Below, in pieces: positions 17,000 through 26,581 of a DNA stretch of 64,000 bases. Positions within the stretch are counted from its first letter, which is position 1; the number at the start of each line of letters is the position of its first letter. A program made the position numbers and the translations under genes. This DNA comes from Sphingomonas gellani (GTDB taxonomy: Bacteria > Pseudomonadota > Alphaproteobacteria > Sphingomonadales > Sphingomonadaceae): positions 1 through 64,000 of the forward strand of contig NZ_FOCF01000009.1 in assembly GCF_900110035.1 (NCBI RefSeq), in the 5' to 3' direction. The notes beneath the pieces are model-generated. The model saw only the letters and a program-made list of their open reading frames with translations, had not been told where the DNA came from and did not search any database.

Positions 17000-18364
17000 A
17001 TGGCCGCGCCATTGGATCAGCATTCCTCCAAATCCGACCCTGGCTTTAGTTCTTCCCCACGGGCAGCGGGGCGCCGGGGCGGGTTTGTGCGCGACTTGAT
17101 TGGTGTTGCGACCAGCCGTGTATCAGTGAAGCTCGCGCAGTTCCTGTCCAGCCTGATCACCGCGCGGTTGCTCGGTCCAGGTGGGCGTGGGTTGGTGTCG
17201 GCCCTGACCGTGCCATCCCAGCTCGCGATCAGCGTTTCAGAAATGGGGGTGCGGCAATCGACCGCCTTTCATCTAGGGCGCGGTATCATTCCCCTCCAGC
17301 GTTTGCAGCCCACGCTATTTGCCATGGTGCCGATCGCCAGCGCCATCGCCGTTCTCCTGTCGCTTGCATATTTTGAGTTCGCCCATGTCGCGGAGGGCGA
17401 CTGGACTTTGCGTGCCTTGGCGGTAGTGACGATCCCACTGTCCTTGTCGGCCAGCTATGCCAGCGGTGTATTTCTCGGTCGTCAGCGCATAGCGGAGTTC
17501 CGCAAGACGAGTTGGCGTCCTGCCGCGATCAGCCTAGTGCTAGTAGTCCTGCTCGGCTGGGCGGCAGGATGGGGCGTCTACGGTGTGATGCTGGCAACCG
17601 CTGGAGGTGCGTTGGCTGCTTCTGCCTATGCGCTTTATCTGCTTGGTAAGGAACAGCCACTGCGCATCGGCTTTGACCGTGCGGTCGCTGCCCAGTTACA
17701 ACGCAAGGGTATCAGCTACGCCGCCTCGCTTGTGGTACTGATGCTGAATTACCGGATCATGATCCTTCTTTTGACCCGGCTCAGCACGCTGGCGGATGTA
17801 GGCTTGTATGCTCAGGCGATAGCGATTGCCGAACTGATCTGGGAAGTGCCAACCATGCTCGGATCTCTGGTTCTGTCGCGTGGGGTGAACGCGAAGGACG
17901 AGACGCTGTTTTCGCGCAAGGTGTTGTTGCTGGCGCGGCTCGCCTTCATGGCAGCGCTGGGGCTGAGCGTTTGCTTGGGCTTCGCGGCGAAGTATCTGTT
18001 CCCGATCCTCTATGGGCATCGTTTCGAACAAAGCGCCGACATCTGCATCCTGCTGTTGCCGGGCATTGTTGCCTTTATAGTGTTCAAGGTTCTGAACATC
18101 GATCTGGCCGGGCGTGGCAAGCCCTGGACGGCGATGGTGGTCATGGTGCCAGTGCTGGTGCTCAACATCGTGCTCGGCTGGATGCTGATCGTCCGTTATG
18201 GAGCGATGGGGGCGGCGGCCGCGTCGAGCGCCTGCTATCTCATTGCGACCCTAGGCTACATCGTCCTGTATAATCGCGTAACGGGGCTATCGATGCGGGA
18301 GATATTGTTGCCTCAGCCCGGTGATCTCGCCACCATCCGCCGCGCCCTTCCCTTTGGGCGGTGA
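17000..18364 (+). CDS. Wzx-type polysaccharide flippase (MOP superfamily)
   Basis: Integral membrane protein of 454 residues with about 12 hydrophobic segments, expected to flip lipid-linked repeat units to the periplasmic face. The N-terminal motif region VSVKLAQFLSSLITARLLGP (about 47-66) is the classic start of Wzx/polysaccharide biosynthesis proteins: first helix, then the R-LGP turn. Later segments include VGLYAQAIAIAELIWEVP and the loop before LFPILYGHRFEQSA, also typical of Wzx. It sits alone on the plus strand between two module genes and ends in a strong hairpin. Confidence 0.9.
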   Translation: MAAPLDQHSSKSDPGFSSSPRAAGRRGGFVRDLIGVATSRVSVKLAQFLSSLITARLLGPGGRGLVSALTVPSQLAISVSEMGVRQSTAFHLGRGIIPLQRLQPTLFAMVPIASAIAVLLSLAYFEFAHVAEGDWTLRALAVVTIPLSLSASYASGVFLGRQRIAEFRKTSWRPAAISLVLVVLLGWAAGWGVYGVMLATAGGALAASAYALYLLGKEQPLRIGFDRAVAAQLQRKGISYAASLVVLMLNYRIMILLLTRLSTLADVGLYAQAIAIAELIWEVPTMLGSLVLSRGVNAKDETLFSRKVLLLARLAFMAALGLSVCLGFAAKYLFPILYGHRFEQSADICILLLPGIVAFIVFKVLNIDLAGRGKPWTAMVVMVPVLVLNIVLGWMLIVRYGAMGAAAASSACYLIATLGYIVLYNRVTGLSMREILLPQPGDLATIRRALPFGR

Positions 18365-18372
18365 ACATCAGG

Positions 18373-18399
18373 GGGGAGAGGCGGCCAACGCCTCTCCCC
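18373..18399 (+). terminator. Hairpin between the convergent flippase and beta-helix genes
   Basis: Perfect 11-bp stem: GGGGAGAGGCG (18373-18383) with CGCCTCTCCCC (18389-18399), 5-base loop. It lies 8 bases after the flippase stop and 13 before the stop of the convergent gene, so it may end both transcripts, although no long T-run follows. Confidence 0.75.
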
Positions 18400-18412
18400 T
18401 CTCGGCTTCAGA

Positions 18413-20743
18413 TCAGCCGAGCGCGTCCAGGCCGATTGCCGAGCCGACATGGCTGTAGACATAGTAGCTTACGCCATCGACGTGCTTGACGCCGTCAAAT
18501 TCCAGGCTGTTCACCGCCGCTCCGCCGATGCCGGAAACCGCGACGCTGCCCATTGCGACACCTTCGTCATACAGGGTGAAGCTGCCGCCGGTCGCGTCGA
18601 TGTGCGATCCCACCGCGCCCGAGCCGATCTGGCTGGTGGTGACGATCACGTCCTTGTCCCCGAAATTGACCACCTTGTCCGCGCCCAGCGCCCGGTGCAG
18701 CGCGGTGTCGAAGAAGAAGGTATCGGTGGCGCTGTCGGTCTTGCCGCCCGACAGGGTGTCGGACACGGTCAGCTTGCCCTCGATCGCGCCCTTGGGTCGC
18801 ACAGCGGCGTCGGCGTAGACGAAGCCCTCGTCCGTGGAACCCATCACGCGCAGGCCCGATTTACCGAGGTCCAGCCCCTTGACCAGGTTGCCGGTCCCAC
18901 CGCCCAGGTCGAGGCCCAGCTTGCCCGGCACGATGTACCCGTCGCCATTGCCGTCGACCAGCGCCACCTTGGTGACGATCGCATCCGTTTTGCCGAAGCC
19001 CTTGATGGTGTCGGCGCCGGTCTTCCCCGCCTGCACGTCGAAGTAGAAGGTATCGCGAGCGTTGGTCGCGACATAGGTCTCGTTCGCCGCGGTGGAGGCA
19101 TGATAGGCCTGAGCGACCGCGGTAGGCAGGGTGGAGCCCGCCTTCCAGACGCTGGCGTCGCCGTAAACGTAACCGTCGGCGGTCTGGCCGATCAGCCGCA
19201 GCCCCTTGGTCAGTCCCTCGATCTTAAGCGAGTTGCCGGTGCTGATGTTGAGCACGCCGTCCTTGCCGAAGGTGGTGATGCCGTCGCCATTAGCGTCGCC
19301 CAGCTTTTGGGTGAACACCACCAAGTCGTTGCCGGCGAAGCCTTTGATGACGTCAACGCCATTTGCCTTGGACTGGTCGAAGAGGAACATTTCCGCCAGC
19401 GATGTCGCCTTGAAGGTTTCGTTGGCGGCGGTGCCGGCGACCTTGGTCCAGGCACCGGTGTTGCTCGGACCACCTGCCGCCGGGGCGCTCGCCGATGGTG
19501 CCGTAGGAGTCGGCGCGGTTACCAGTACTTCCTCCGGCGCGACCGCCTTGGTGAAGCCGGTTACGACACTGCCGTCGCTATAGGTGGCGCCTTGGGAGGA
19601 GGTGCCGGTTGCGACGATCTTTTGGATTGTGGCGGCGGCAAGTCCGACGGGCTTGGTGCCCAAGACGGTTGTCGCGGTGTCGGCCTGTTCAATGGTCGTG
19701 CCGATCAGCGTCACACTGCCCTTGCCCTCGATCACTCTCGTCTTGGAACCGCTGTCGGAAAGATCGCTGTTCACCACCGAAACGGTTGCGCGAGCATCGA
19801 CCCAGATTTGGACTTGGGAGCCTGAGCCGCCGCGCAGGTTCGGGTTAAGGGCGGTGGAGTCGACGATCTTCACATCGTCACCCCAGATCCGGAAGTTGCG
19901 GGCGTTGTCCTCGGCCAGAGCGCGGATGAAGGTGACGTGGCTCGCCTTGATATCGTATCCGGCGTCGGTGTTGCCACGCGAAACGGTGTCCTCGAACGTC
20001 AGGTTGTAGGTGCCGCGCTCAGCCGCAAAGCCGTCGCCGTTCCAGTAGGTACCGCTGCCGCGGTCGCCGGTCGCATTTTCCATCGTGACCTTGCGGAACA
20101 CGACGTTGTGAACGGTGTCCTCCAGGTGGACGCCCATGGCGAAGCCGTCGTCATCCTGCCGCTCGCTGTCGCCGCGCACATTCTCGATGACCACATCGTG
20201 CGTGTCGTATTGCAGGCGAATGGCGTTTTCGGAGAAGCCCTTCACGTCGACGTCGCTGATCTTCAGGCCGCTGATCGTCGCGGTCTTGTTGGTGCCGGTG
20301 GCATAGTTTTCGAAGAAGCGCTGGACGTTGTTCGCGTCGATGTGCTGAACTGTCAGGTTCTTGACGTCGCCGCCCACCTTGAACGCGGTGCCGGTGTTGT
20401 CGATCTGCATGTTCTGGAAGACGAGGTTGTCCGCGCCCTTGTTGATGCGGAACAGTTCGTTGCCGTCCGCCGCGCCCTTGGTCCACTCCGCCGCGCGGGT
20501 GCCGGTGAAATGCGCCTCGCCCGCGGTGCCGTCGGTGTTGATGCCCTTGATGGTGACGCCCGATCCGTTGACGCTGATCGGCGCCTTTACGACGTAATCA
20601 CCCTTGTTCGCGGCGAGCAGCACGGTGCCGCCCACCCCCGCCTTGCTCACCATCGCGTCCAGGTTGGTGATCGCTGCGGCATTCGCCCAGCTGGAGCCGC
20701 TCTTGTCGCCCGATCCGGTCGGGGTGATGTAGGTGGTCGCCAT
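18413..20743 (-). CDS. Putative T1SS-secreted right-handed beta-helix protein with three C-terminal modules
   Basis: The product has 776 residues and no signal peptide. Residues 1-400 form a right-handed parallel beta-helix of the pectate-lyase/polysaccharide-lyase kind: it opens MATTYITPTGSGDKSGSSWA, and the core has TYWNGDGFAAERG, GNTDAGYDIKASHV and NARNFRIWG. A Pro/Ala/Thr linker (near 420) leads to three modules. Module one contains DLVVFTQKLGDANGDGITT, module two DAIVTKVALVDGNGDGYIV. Module three has a degenerate loop and the closing LEFDGVKHVDGVSYYVYS. The start at 20743 is chosen for AAGGA upstream and because it aligns with the paralogue at 54042. It could cleave, trim or bind the polysaccharide made by this locus; the active site is not identifiable by eye. 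Confidence 0.85.
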   Translation of the reverse strand: MATTYITPTGSGDKSGSSWANAAAITNLDAMVSKAGVGGTVLLAANKGDYVVKAPISVNGSGVTIKGINTDGTAGEAHFTGTRAAEWTKGAADGNELFRINKGADNLVFQNMQIDNTGTAFKVGGDVKNLTVQHIDANNVQRFFENYATGTNKTATISGLKISDVDVKGFSENAIRLQYDTHDVVIENVRGDSERQDDDGFAMGVHLEDTVHNVVFRKVTMENATGDRGSGTYWNGDGFAAERGTYNLTFEDTVSRGNTDAGYDIKASHVTFIRALAEDNARNFRIWGDDVKIVDSTALNPNLRGGSGSQVQIWVDARATVSVVNSDLSDSGSKTRVIEGKGSVTLIGTTIEQADTATTVLGTKPVGLAAATIQKIVATGTSSQGATYSDGSVVTGFTKAVAPEEVLVTAPTPTAPSASAPAAGGPSNTGAWTKVAGTAANETFKATSLAEMFLFDQSKANGVDVIKGFAGNDLVVFTQKLGDANGDGITTFGKDGVLNISTGNSLKIEGLTKGLRLIGQTADGYVYGDASVWKAGSTLPTAVAQAYHASTAANETYVATNARDTFYFDVQAGKTGADTIKGFGKTDAIVTKVALVDGNGDGYIVPGKLGLDLGGGTGNLVKGLDLGKSGLRVMGSTDEGFVYADAAVRPKGAIEGKLTVSDTLSGGKTDSATDTFFFDTALHRALGADKVVNFGDKDVIVTTSQIGSGAVGSHIDATGGSFTLYDEGVAMGSVAVSGIGGAAVNSLEFDGVKHVDGVSYYVYSHVGSAIGLDALG

Positions 20744-21053
20744 TTCGGGGTCCTTGCAGAAATCCGCGGCGGGATCGGAAAAGGCCATCCGCCTGATGTC
20801 CGCCGGATACCGGCAAGAAATTGCCGCCCTACTTTGCTGGAGGGTTAATCCGTAGGTTACCGCGACTTATCAGATGCAAAATATCCAAATACGCCCGTGG
20901 GATAAACGCGGACTGCGAGTTGGCGGGTAACGAAACCGGTGTTTTTACCTGTCTCGACGACCCTTTGATTAAGGCGTACACAAGTATCCGTGGCGGAGGC
21001 GCGCAGCGCATTACGTTCTCGCGCGCGTTCGACCGGGTAGCAGGGGACCAGTC
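20744..21053. promoter_or_regulatory. Divergent promoter region between two module genes
   Basis: 310 bases separate the start codons of the beta-helix and RTX-like module genes, which point away from each other. The centre (about 20840-20950) is AT-richer. No gene seen. A shared regulator could act here on both. Confidence 0.5.
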
Positions 21054-22094
21054 ATGATCTACTATCTGGACGTGGCACTGACGCAAAGCGGGATCGATTG
21101 GGCCAATCAGGTGCCGATCCCGACTTCCATGACCAAGGCCGAATATGATGCGCTTCCCGACAAGACGGTGTTCGTGCGCGACGGCTATACGATCGATCTT
21201 AGCGAAGGCACTTCGACAGGTTTCGCTTATGAGGATATCGTCGGCAGAACCGTGAACCAGATCAGGGGCCTGTTTCCCGACGAGAATGGCGACTACGACC
21301 ACACCTATGCACGCGTGCATGTCGCGGGTGCCGGCGACTTCACGGTGATCGGTTCGTCAGCGGGCGAAGACCTTTATGGCGGAACGGGCAACGACACCCT
21401 GTACGACGGCGGAAATGCGGGTTTCGAATATGAGCACGACGGCCTTCACGGGGGAGCGGGCGACGACACCTACTACATTACGGGCGTCGACAGTTCGGTC
21501 ACCGAAAAGGCGGGCGAGGGATTTGATCGGGTTTATGCCGATGGCTTTTTCCAGCTTTATCCTGACAGCGAGGTAGAGTTCGTCAAGATCAGTGGCGAGT
21601 ATGCGCAGGCGTTTGGCAACAACCTCGCCAACATCATGGTCGGCAGCGACCAACCGAGCATCATCGCCGGCGAAGGCGGCAATGACACCCTGCGCTCCGA
21701 CGGTGCGGATACGGTGTTCGAAGGCGGCGTCGGCAACGATGCGATGCGGGGCGGCGCCGGGGTGGATGTGTTTCTGTACTACGGCAAGGAGGATGGCCGC
21801 GACACCATCAGCCGGTTCGGCAAGGAGGACGTGCTGGTGACGACCAGCAAGATCGCCGACGCCAATGGCGACAACATCATCACCTTCGGGTCGAACAAGG
21901 CATTGGATTTCACCGCCACCAGTTCGGTACGGATCACCGACGACACAGGCGCGACGGTGAAGGCGCTGGAATATGATGGTGCGTTCACCGATGGCGGCAC
22001 GACCTATTACGTCTACAGCCGCGTCGGCTCATCGGCAGGGGTAGACAGCGCCCTGGGTAGCGGGCTCGTCACCTATTACGCGCAGTATCAATAA
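21054..22094 (+). CDS. Putative T1SS-secreted calcium-binding protein with RTX-like repeats and one C-terminal module
   Basis: The 346-residue product starts MIYYLDVALTQSGIDWANQV without signal peptide. Nonapeptide-like RTX repeats are GEDLYGGTGNDTLYDGG (about 104-120), GLHGGAGDDTYY, GEGGNDTLRSDGAD and GNDAMRGGAGVDVFLYY. The last runs straight into the locus module, with DVLVTTSKIADANGDNIIT, LEYDGAFTDGGTTYYVYS and GSSAGVDSA. RTX repeats bind calcium and fold outside the cell after T1SS export, which supports the view that the module follows the same route. No catalytic domain is recognised. Confidence 0.85.
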   Translation: MIYYLDVALTQSGIDWANQVPIPTSMTKAEYDALPDKTVFVRDGYTIDLSEGTSTGFAYEDIVGRTVNQIRGLFPDENGDYDHTYARVHVAGAGDFTVIGSSAGEDLYGGTGNDTLYDGGNAGFEYEHDGLHGGAGDDTYYITGVDSSVTEKAGEGFDRVYADGFFQLYPDSEVEFVKISGEYAQAFGNNLANIMVGSDQPSIIAGEGGNDTLRSDGADTVFEGGVGNDAMRGGAGVDVFLYYGKEDGRDTISRFGKEDVLVTTSKIADANGDNIITFGSNKALDFTATSSVRITDDTGATVKALEYDGAFTDGGTTYYVYSRVGSSAGVDSALGSGLVTYYAQYQ

Positions 22095-22127
22095 AAACGC
22101 CGCGCATCGACCCGCCTGGGGCGCTTG

Positions 22128-23156
22128 TCAGCCCGGCCCCGACAAGCGCCTCAGGGCGAATTCCCCCTCCCCGCGCGACACCCGCCGCGCGACCTTTAGC
22201 ATCGGCGCGCGCAGGGGGCCGGTGCCGAGACCGACCAGCGCCAGCACCACCCATGCAAAGGTGGACCATTTCTCCCCCAGCGAACGGCGGGCGAGGCGCA
22301 GGCCGGTGCGTCGGTCCCCGGCGCTCCAGTACACGATCGCGGCCGACGCGATGGCGCGCGCGATCCGGGCGTCGGGTTCTGCCAGATAAGGCAGCAACAG
22401 GCCGAAGCGGTCGAGGTCGTCGCGCAGCACCGCGCACGCTTCCACGCCTGCGGTTCCGGCTCGCGACACCTCGCGCCGGTGCACCGCGGTGCTGATCGCT
22501 GCCAGGATCGTACGCTGTGCGACCTTGTCCGCCTTGGCGCTGACGCCGTCTGCCATCAGGTAGCGGCGGTACAGCACTTCGGGAACATAGCCGAAATCGC
22601 CCAGCCGGCTCATGCGGCGAAACAGGTCGCTGGCCTGGCCGATAGTAAAGGCATCGCGATATCCGCCCGAACGCAGATAGGCGTCGCGGCGGAACATCAC
22701 CTCGCCATGCGAGATGCCGAAGGCGCCGCTGATCGGGCCGGGGCGGATGGTGGCATCGGGCATCACCTGCCAGCGCCGGCCGCTCAACTCGTCGACATTC
22801 TCGATCCCGCATCCGACCGCGACGACGTGGGGATGGTCGAGCAGGAACGCCCGCTGCGCGGCGAGCCGGTGCCGCAGGCTTTCGTCGCCGGCGCCGTGCA
22901 CGGCGATGAAGTCGGTTTCCGCTTCGGCGCACAAGGCCATCATGGTGCGGGTGAAGCCGGCATTCGCCTGTTGTCGTACGACGATGCGATCCGACCGGTG
23001 CCGCTCCAGCCGGGCATAGGTATCGTCACGTGAAGCGTCATCCACCACGATCGCACGGAAGCCGTCATAATCCTGATCGGCCAGCGAGGCGATCGACGCA
23101 TCCACCTTTGCCGCGCGATTGTGCCATACGCTCAAAACCGTGATGTCGATGGCCAT
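22128..23156 (-). CDS. Family 2 glycosyltransferase
   Basis: 342-residue cytoplasmic GT-A enzyme: ITVLSVWHNRAAKVDASIAS at the N-terminus, IVVDDASRDDTYARL (nucleotide-binding Asp pair), then VHGAGDESLRHRLAAQ (a variant of the DxD segment) and an acceptor half with FGISHGEVMFRRDAYL. A basic C-terminal tail suggests peripheral membrane binding. It would add one sugar to the lipid-linked repeat unit; donor and linkage are not predictable. It converges with the RTX-like module gene, only 33 bases apart. Confidence 0.9.
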   Translation of the reverse strand: MAIDITVLSVWHNRAAKVDASIASLADQDYDGFRAIVVDDASRDDTYARLERHRSDRIVVRQQANAGFTRTMMALCAEAETDFIAVHGAGDESLRHRLAAQRAFLLDHPHVVAVGCGIENVDELSGRRWQVMPDATIRPGPISGAFGISHGEVMFRRDAYLRSGGYRDAFTIGQASDLFRRMSRLGDFGYVPEVLYRRYLMADGVSAKADKVAQRTILAAISTAVHRREVSRAGTAGVEACAVLRDDLDRFGLLLPYLAEPDARIARAIASAAIVYWSAGDRRTGLRLARRSLGEKWSTFAWVVLALVGLGTGPLRAPMLKVARRVSRGEGEFALRRLSGPG

Positions 23157-23280
23157 AGCCGTTCCGTTTCCCTATCAACGCCGCTTGCCGGCTACCGCGC
23201 CCTTACCAGAGCCGGGGCGGTGGATCACAGGGCATGCGTGACCGGAGTATCGGTCGGGATTGACGGTGGGCAACAGGCGG

Positions 23281-24237
23281 ATGGACGATAACGGCATGAC
23301 CTTTTCGGTGGTGATCCCGCTCTATAACAAGGCGCCGCATATCGAGCGCGCGATCGCAAGCGCGCTCGGCCAGACGCTGCCGCCCCATGAGGTGATCGTG
23401 GTCGACGACGGCTCCACCGATGGCGGGCTGGAGATCGTGCGCGCGATGGACGATCCGCGCCTCACCATCCTGACCCGCTCGCCCCCAGGACCCGGCGGCT
23501 ATGCGGCGCGCAACCTGGGGGTGGAGGCGGCCACGGGCGAGTGGGTCGCGTTTCTGGATGCCGACGACCTGTGGCGGCCCGAGCACCTGGCCAACCTGCA
23601 TCGCGCAATCGCCGCTTGCGGCGAACCGGTCGGCTGCGCCTTCTCGCGCTTCATGGTGTGTGAGAAAGGCAGGGACAGGGAGTATCCGGTCGCGCAAGAC
23701 ATCCTGAAACCCGACGCGGCGAACGATCTGGCGACGGTGGTGCGGGCCTGGCTGGTGACCAGGCGCTGTCCATTATGGACAGGGGCGGTCGCCTTTCGCC
23801 GCGATCTCCTTATCGAGGCGGGTCTGTTTCCCGCCGGCCGGGCCCGCCGGGGCGGCGACAAGGATCTGTGGCTGCGCTGCCTTGCCCGATCGCCCGCCGC
23901 CTTCGCGCCGCAGATCAGCGCGGAGTTTCATCAGGACACGGTGAACCGGGTCACGACGACGACCGCCCATGCCGACATTCCCATTGTCTGCACCTCGATC
24001 GCGGACCTGGTGGACGACGTCGATCCGGAAAGCCGCCGGCTGCTGAAAGCGCTGAGCAACCAGGAAATCGCGCTGTACGTGCGCTATGCAACCAAGTTCA
24101 GGACGTCCACCAGCCTCAAGTTCGCCCGTGCACTGTATCTGCCGCAGGGCGGCCGCGTACTGGCGGAAGTGCTGGGCTATATGGCGCTCGGTTTCTCACT
24201 GCGCGTCATCGATCCCAAGGGGCGTCTGTCGATCTGA
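23281..24237 (+). CDS. Family 2 glycosyltransferase
   Basis: The product of about 318 residues opens with FSVVIPLYNKAPHIERAIAS, VIVVDDGSTDGG and AFLDADDLWRPEHL, the three canonical GT2 blocks including the metal-binding DxD. A further conserved GGDKDLWLRCLA block marks the acceptor half. The start at 23281 is uncertain; ATG at 23296 is an alternative, while the upstream extension to 23260 uses TTG. It is divergent from the GT2 gene at 22128-23156. Confidence 0.92.
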   Translation: MDDNGMTFSVVIPLYNKAPHIERAIASALGQTLPPHEVIVVDDGSTDGGLEIVRAMDDPRLTILTRSPPGPGGYAARNLGVEAATGEWVAFLDADDLWRPEHLANLHRAIAACGEPVGCAFSRFMVCEKGRDREYPVAQDILKPDAANDLATVVRAWLVTRRCPLWTGAVAFRRDLLIEAGLFPAGRARRGGDKDLWLRCLARSPAAFAPQISAEFHQDTVNRVTTTTAHADIPIVCTSIADLVDDVDPESRRLLKALSNQEIALYVRYATKFRTSTSLKFARALYLPQGGRVLAEVLGYMALGFSLRVIDPKGRLSI

Positions 24238-24241
24238 TCCG

Positions 24242-25645
24242 TCATGCCGGGTGACGGTCCCACCCCACAGCCGTCGTGTGGAAGCCGGGCGCCGGAGCCT
24301 GGCCGGCGCCACGGCGGGACCGCATGAACCAGTAGACGGTGTAGCCGCACAGGATGCCGTAGAAGATCATCCCCTCGATCATCCACATCGGCATGGTCGC
24401 CATGTTGAGCACGAAAAAGCTGAAATGCCCGGCGACGAGTTGCAGGCGGGGTCCGCCCCGCACGAGCAGGGCCAGCCCCAGCATCCAGCCCCAGAGGAAC
24501 AGCAGCGCCGCGACGCCGGTCAGGCCCAGTTCGTACAGGAACGACACCACCGTATTGTGAGCGTATAGCGGGAACACCTTGGTCCAGGCATCGGGTCCGA
24601 AGCCGATCAGCTTGTTGAGTGGCTTCGCATCGTACCAGCCGTAGATATAGTTGCTCCAGATCGCCCCGCGCCCCGACAGGATCCTGCGATCATCGTCGGA
24701 GATCATCTCCGGCCGCTTGATGATGCCGGTGCCTTCCTGCGCGACGGTGCCGAGGTCGGCGAAGCGCTCGCTTTCCATATAGCCGCCCGCCAGGAGCGCC
24801 GCGCCCAGCGCCAGCCCCATCACCCCCAGCACGATCCCGCGCTGCCGCGGAACGAAGCGGCGCGTGACCTCCGTCACCAGGACCACGCCCACCAGCGGCA
24901 GGATTGCGATCATCGCGGTACGGTAATTGGCCAGGATGATCGCCGCGAGACCGTAGAAGATCAGCGCGATCTTCGCGATCGTGCCGACCCGCTGCATCAT
25001 GCAGATGCACAGCACCGCCGATGCCAGCACCACCGAAAATGCCGCCTCGTGATGGAAGCCGCCGATATAGCTGACCGATCCGTCCGCCTCGCCCGCCTTG
25101 ACGACGCCGAGGGCGATCGACAGGATCTGCAACAGCAGCGGCAGGGCAAATGCCCAAAGGAGCAGACGGAACAAGCGTTCCGGTCCGATATCGTCCAAGG
25201 CATCCTTGATCGCGAGAGCCAGAACGATGAGGTACAGGAACTTGCTTAGCGCCACGTTCATCGGCCCGACCTGGGCGCTATGGATGCCGCTGATGAGATA
25301 GCAGGCGATGAGCGGATAGAAGGGCAGCAACACGATGTCCGACAGTCGGCGCCATCGCAGCACGAACAGACCGATGATCGAGATCATCACCGAACCGAGC
25401 GCGGTGTAGCTCATGCCGATCGGCGAGGCGGAGAAGGTGAAATCATGGAGTGCCGACAAGGCGCAGCGGGTCCAGATCGCGAAGCACGCGAAGCTCGCCG
25501 ACACGCTGCGGACGCGGGCCAGCAGAGCCGTGAGGAGCGCGGCACTGAGCAGCAGCGTCGGTAGCAGAACATAAGCCGGAAGGGCTGCGCCGATGGCACC
25601 TATCTGGTCCAAGCCGTCTTCCCCATGACAAGCAATCTCCCTCAT
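24242..25645 (-). CDS. Wzy-type polysaccharide polymerase / O-antigen ligase family membrane protein
   Basis: About 467 residues with 10-12 membrane segments and a large periplasmic loop (about 300-375) that holds SGRGAIWSNYIYGWYDA, LIGFGPDAW and the conserved His in FPLYAHNTVVSFLYELGL. This G-R...W and H-N...LyElG pattern is typical of Wzy_C/O-antigen ligase proteins. It likely polymerises repeat units at the periplasmic face, together with the Wzx- and Wzc-type proteins of this locus. The frame is open further upstream; ATG 25645 is preferred for the AGGG before it. Confidence 0.85.
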   Translation of the reverse strand: MREIACHGEDGLDQIGAIGAALPAYVLLPTLLLSAALLTALLARVRSVSASFACFAIWTRCALSALHDFTFSASPIGMSYTALGSVMISIIGLFVLRWRRLSDIVLLPFYPLIACYLISGIHSAQVGPMNVALSKFLYLIVLALAIKDALDDIGPERLFRLLLWAFALPLLLQILSIALGVVKAGEADGSVSYIGGFHHEAAFSVVLASAVLCICMMQRVGTIAKIALIFYGLAAIILANYRTAMIAILPLVGVVLVTEVTRRFVPRQRGIVLGVMGLALGAALLAGGYMESERFADLGTVAQEGTGIIKRPEMISDDDRRILSGRGAIWSNYIYGWYDAKPLNKLIGFGPDAWTKVFPLYAHNTVVSFLYELGLTGVAALLFLWGWMLGLALLVRGGPRLQLVAGHFSFFVLNMATMPMWMIEGMIFYGILCGYTVYWFMRSRRGAGQAPAPGFHTTAVGWDRHPA

Positions 25646-25810
25646 CGACCCTGCGGCAGAACCGGTGCGACCCATCGGCGAGGCATATCTTGCCGCCACG
25701 GGATGGTTCGTGAAAAGTGCCTATCGCGTGCGGATTGCAGGCACCACCCTCGATTGAACGGGACAGCCAGGGTTCGTCACGTTAGCAGAGGACGAACGGT
25801 AGGAGTGATT

Positions 25811-26527
25811 ATGAGCGATCCGGGACAAGACGTGATGTCCACCGCCCATCGGCGAGGTTGCGTGAAGCGGTTTCGGTCGTTGCGGGCCGTCCTGGTGGCC
25901 GATCTGTATCGTTACGCCGGTCGCACGGACATGCGTAGCTTCCTGAAACATTACGCTTTTACCCCCGGCTATAAATATACCGTCATTATGAGGACGTGCG
26001 GGTATCTGCGCACCAAGCCGGCCATGGCGCTGGGCCTCTATCCTCTGTTCAAATTGCTGCTGCTGCGTGCTCGGTACAAATACGGGATCGCGATTCCGGA
26101 ATATACGGTGATCGGGCCGGGATTTTTTATCAATCGCTTCGGCGGGATCTACGTCAACGGCGACGTGGTGATCGGGCGCAACGTGAACTACACGCATGGT
26201 GCGATGCTGGGACAGCTCAACCGGGGTCCGCGTGCGGGGAATCCCGTCTTGGGTGATCGCGTGCTGATCGCATCCGGCGCCAAGATCATCGGACGTATCC
26301 GTATTGGCCATGATTGTTCGATCGGCGCCAATGCCGTGGTTACCAAGGACGTGCCGGATACCGGCGTCGTCGGCGGTGTTCCCGCCAAGCTGCTGTCGAT
26401 GGGCGGTTCCGAAGGCTATATCAATCGACAGGTTCCCGAAGCGCTGATGCGGCGCTGCGACGACGCCTTTGTCGGTCCGGTCGACTGGGGCGTCCCGGCG
26501 ACACCGGTAGAGGCGATGCCATCCTGA
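25811..26527 (+). CDS. Hexapeptide-repeat acyltransferase (serine acetyltransferase-like)
   Basis: The 238-residue product has a helical N-terminus with a hydrophobic patch (MALGLYPLFKLLLLRARYKY) and a left-handed beta-helix C-terminal half: NGDVVIGRNVNYTHGAMLGQ, GDRVLIASGAKIIG, IGHDCSIGANAVVTKDVP. The final GVVGGVPAKLLSM is the usual end of the LbH_SAT group. ATG 25811 follows TAGGAG at good distance. Such proteins in polysaccharide loci often O-acetylate sugars. It is convergent with a second hexapeptide protein. Confidence 0.85.
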   Translation: MSDPGQDVMSTAHRRGCVKRFRSLRAVLVADLYRYAGRTDMRSFLKHYAFTPGYKYTVIMRTCGYLRTKPAMALGLYPLFKLLLLRARYKYGIAIPEYTVIGPGFFINRFGGIYVNGDVVIGRNVNYTHGAMLGQLNRGPRAGNPVLGDRVLIASGAKIIGRIRIGHDCSIGANAVVTKDVPDTGVVGGVPAKLLSMGGSEGYINRQVPEALMRRCDDAFVGPVDWGVPATPVEAMPS

Positions 26528-26581
26528 TGCGATAGGCCCGGCGCTGTCTTGCGACAGACGACTAACCGGCATTCGTCCCGA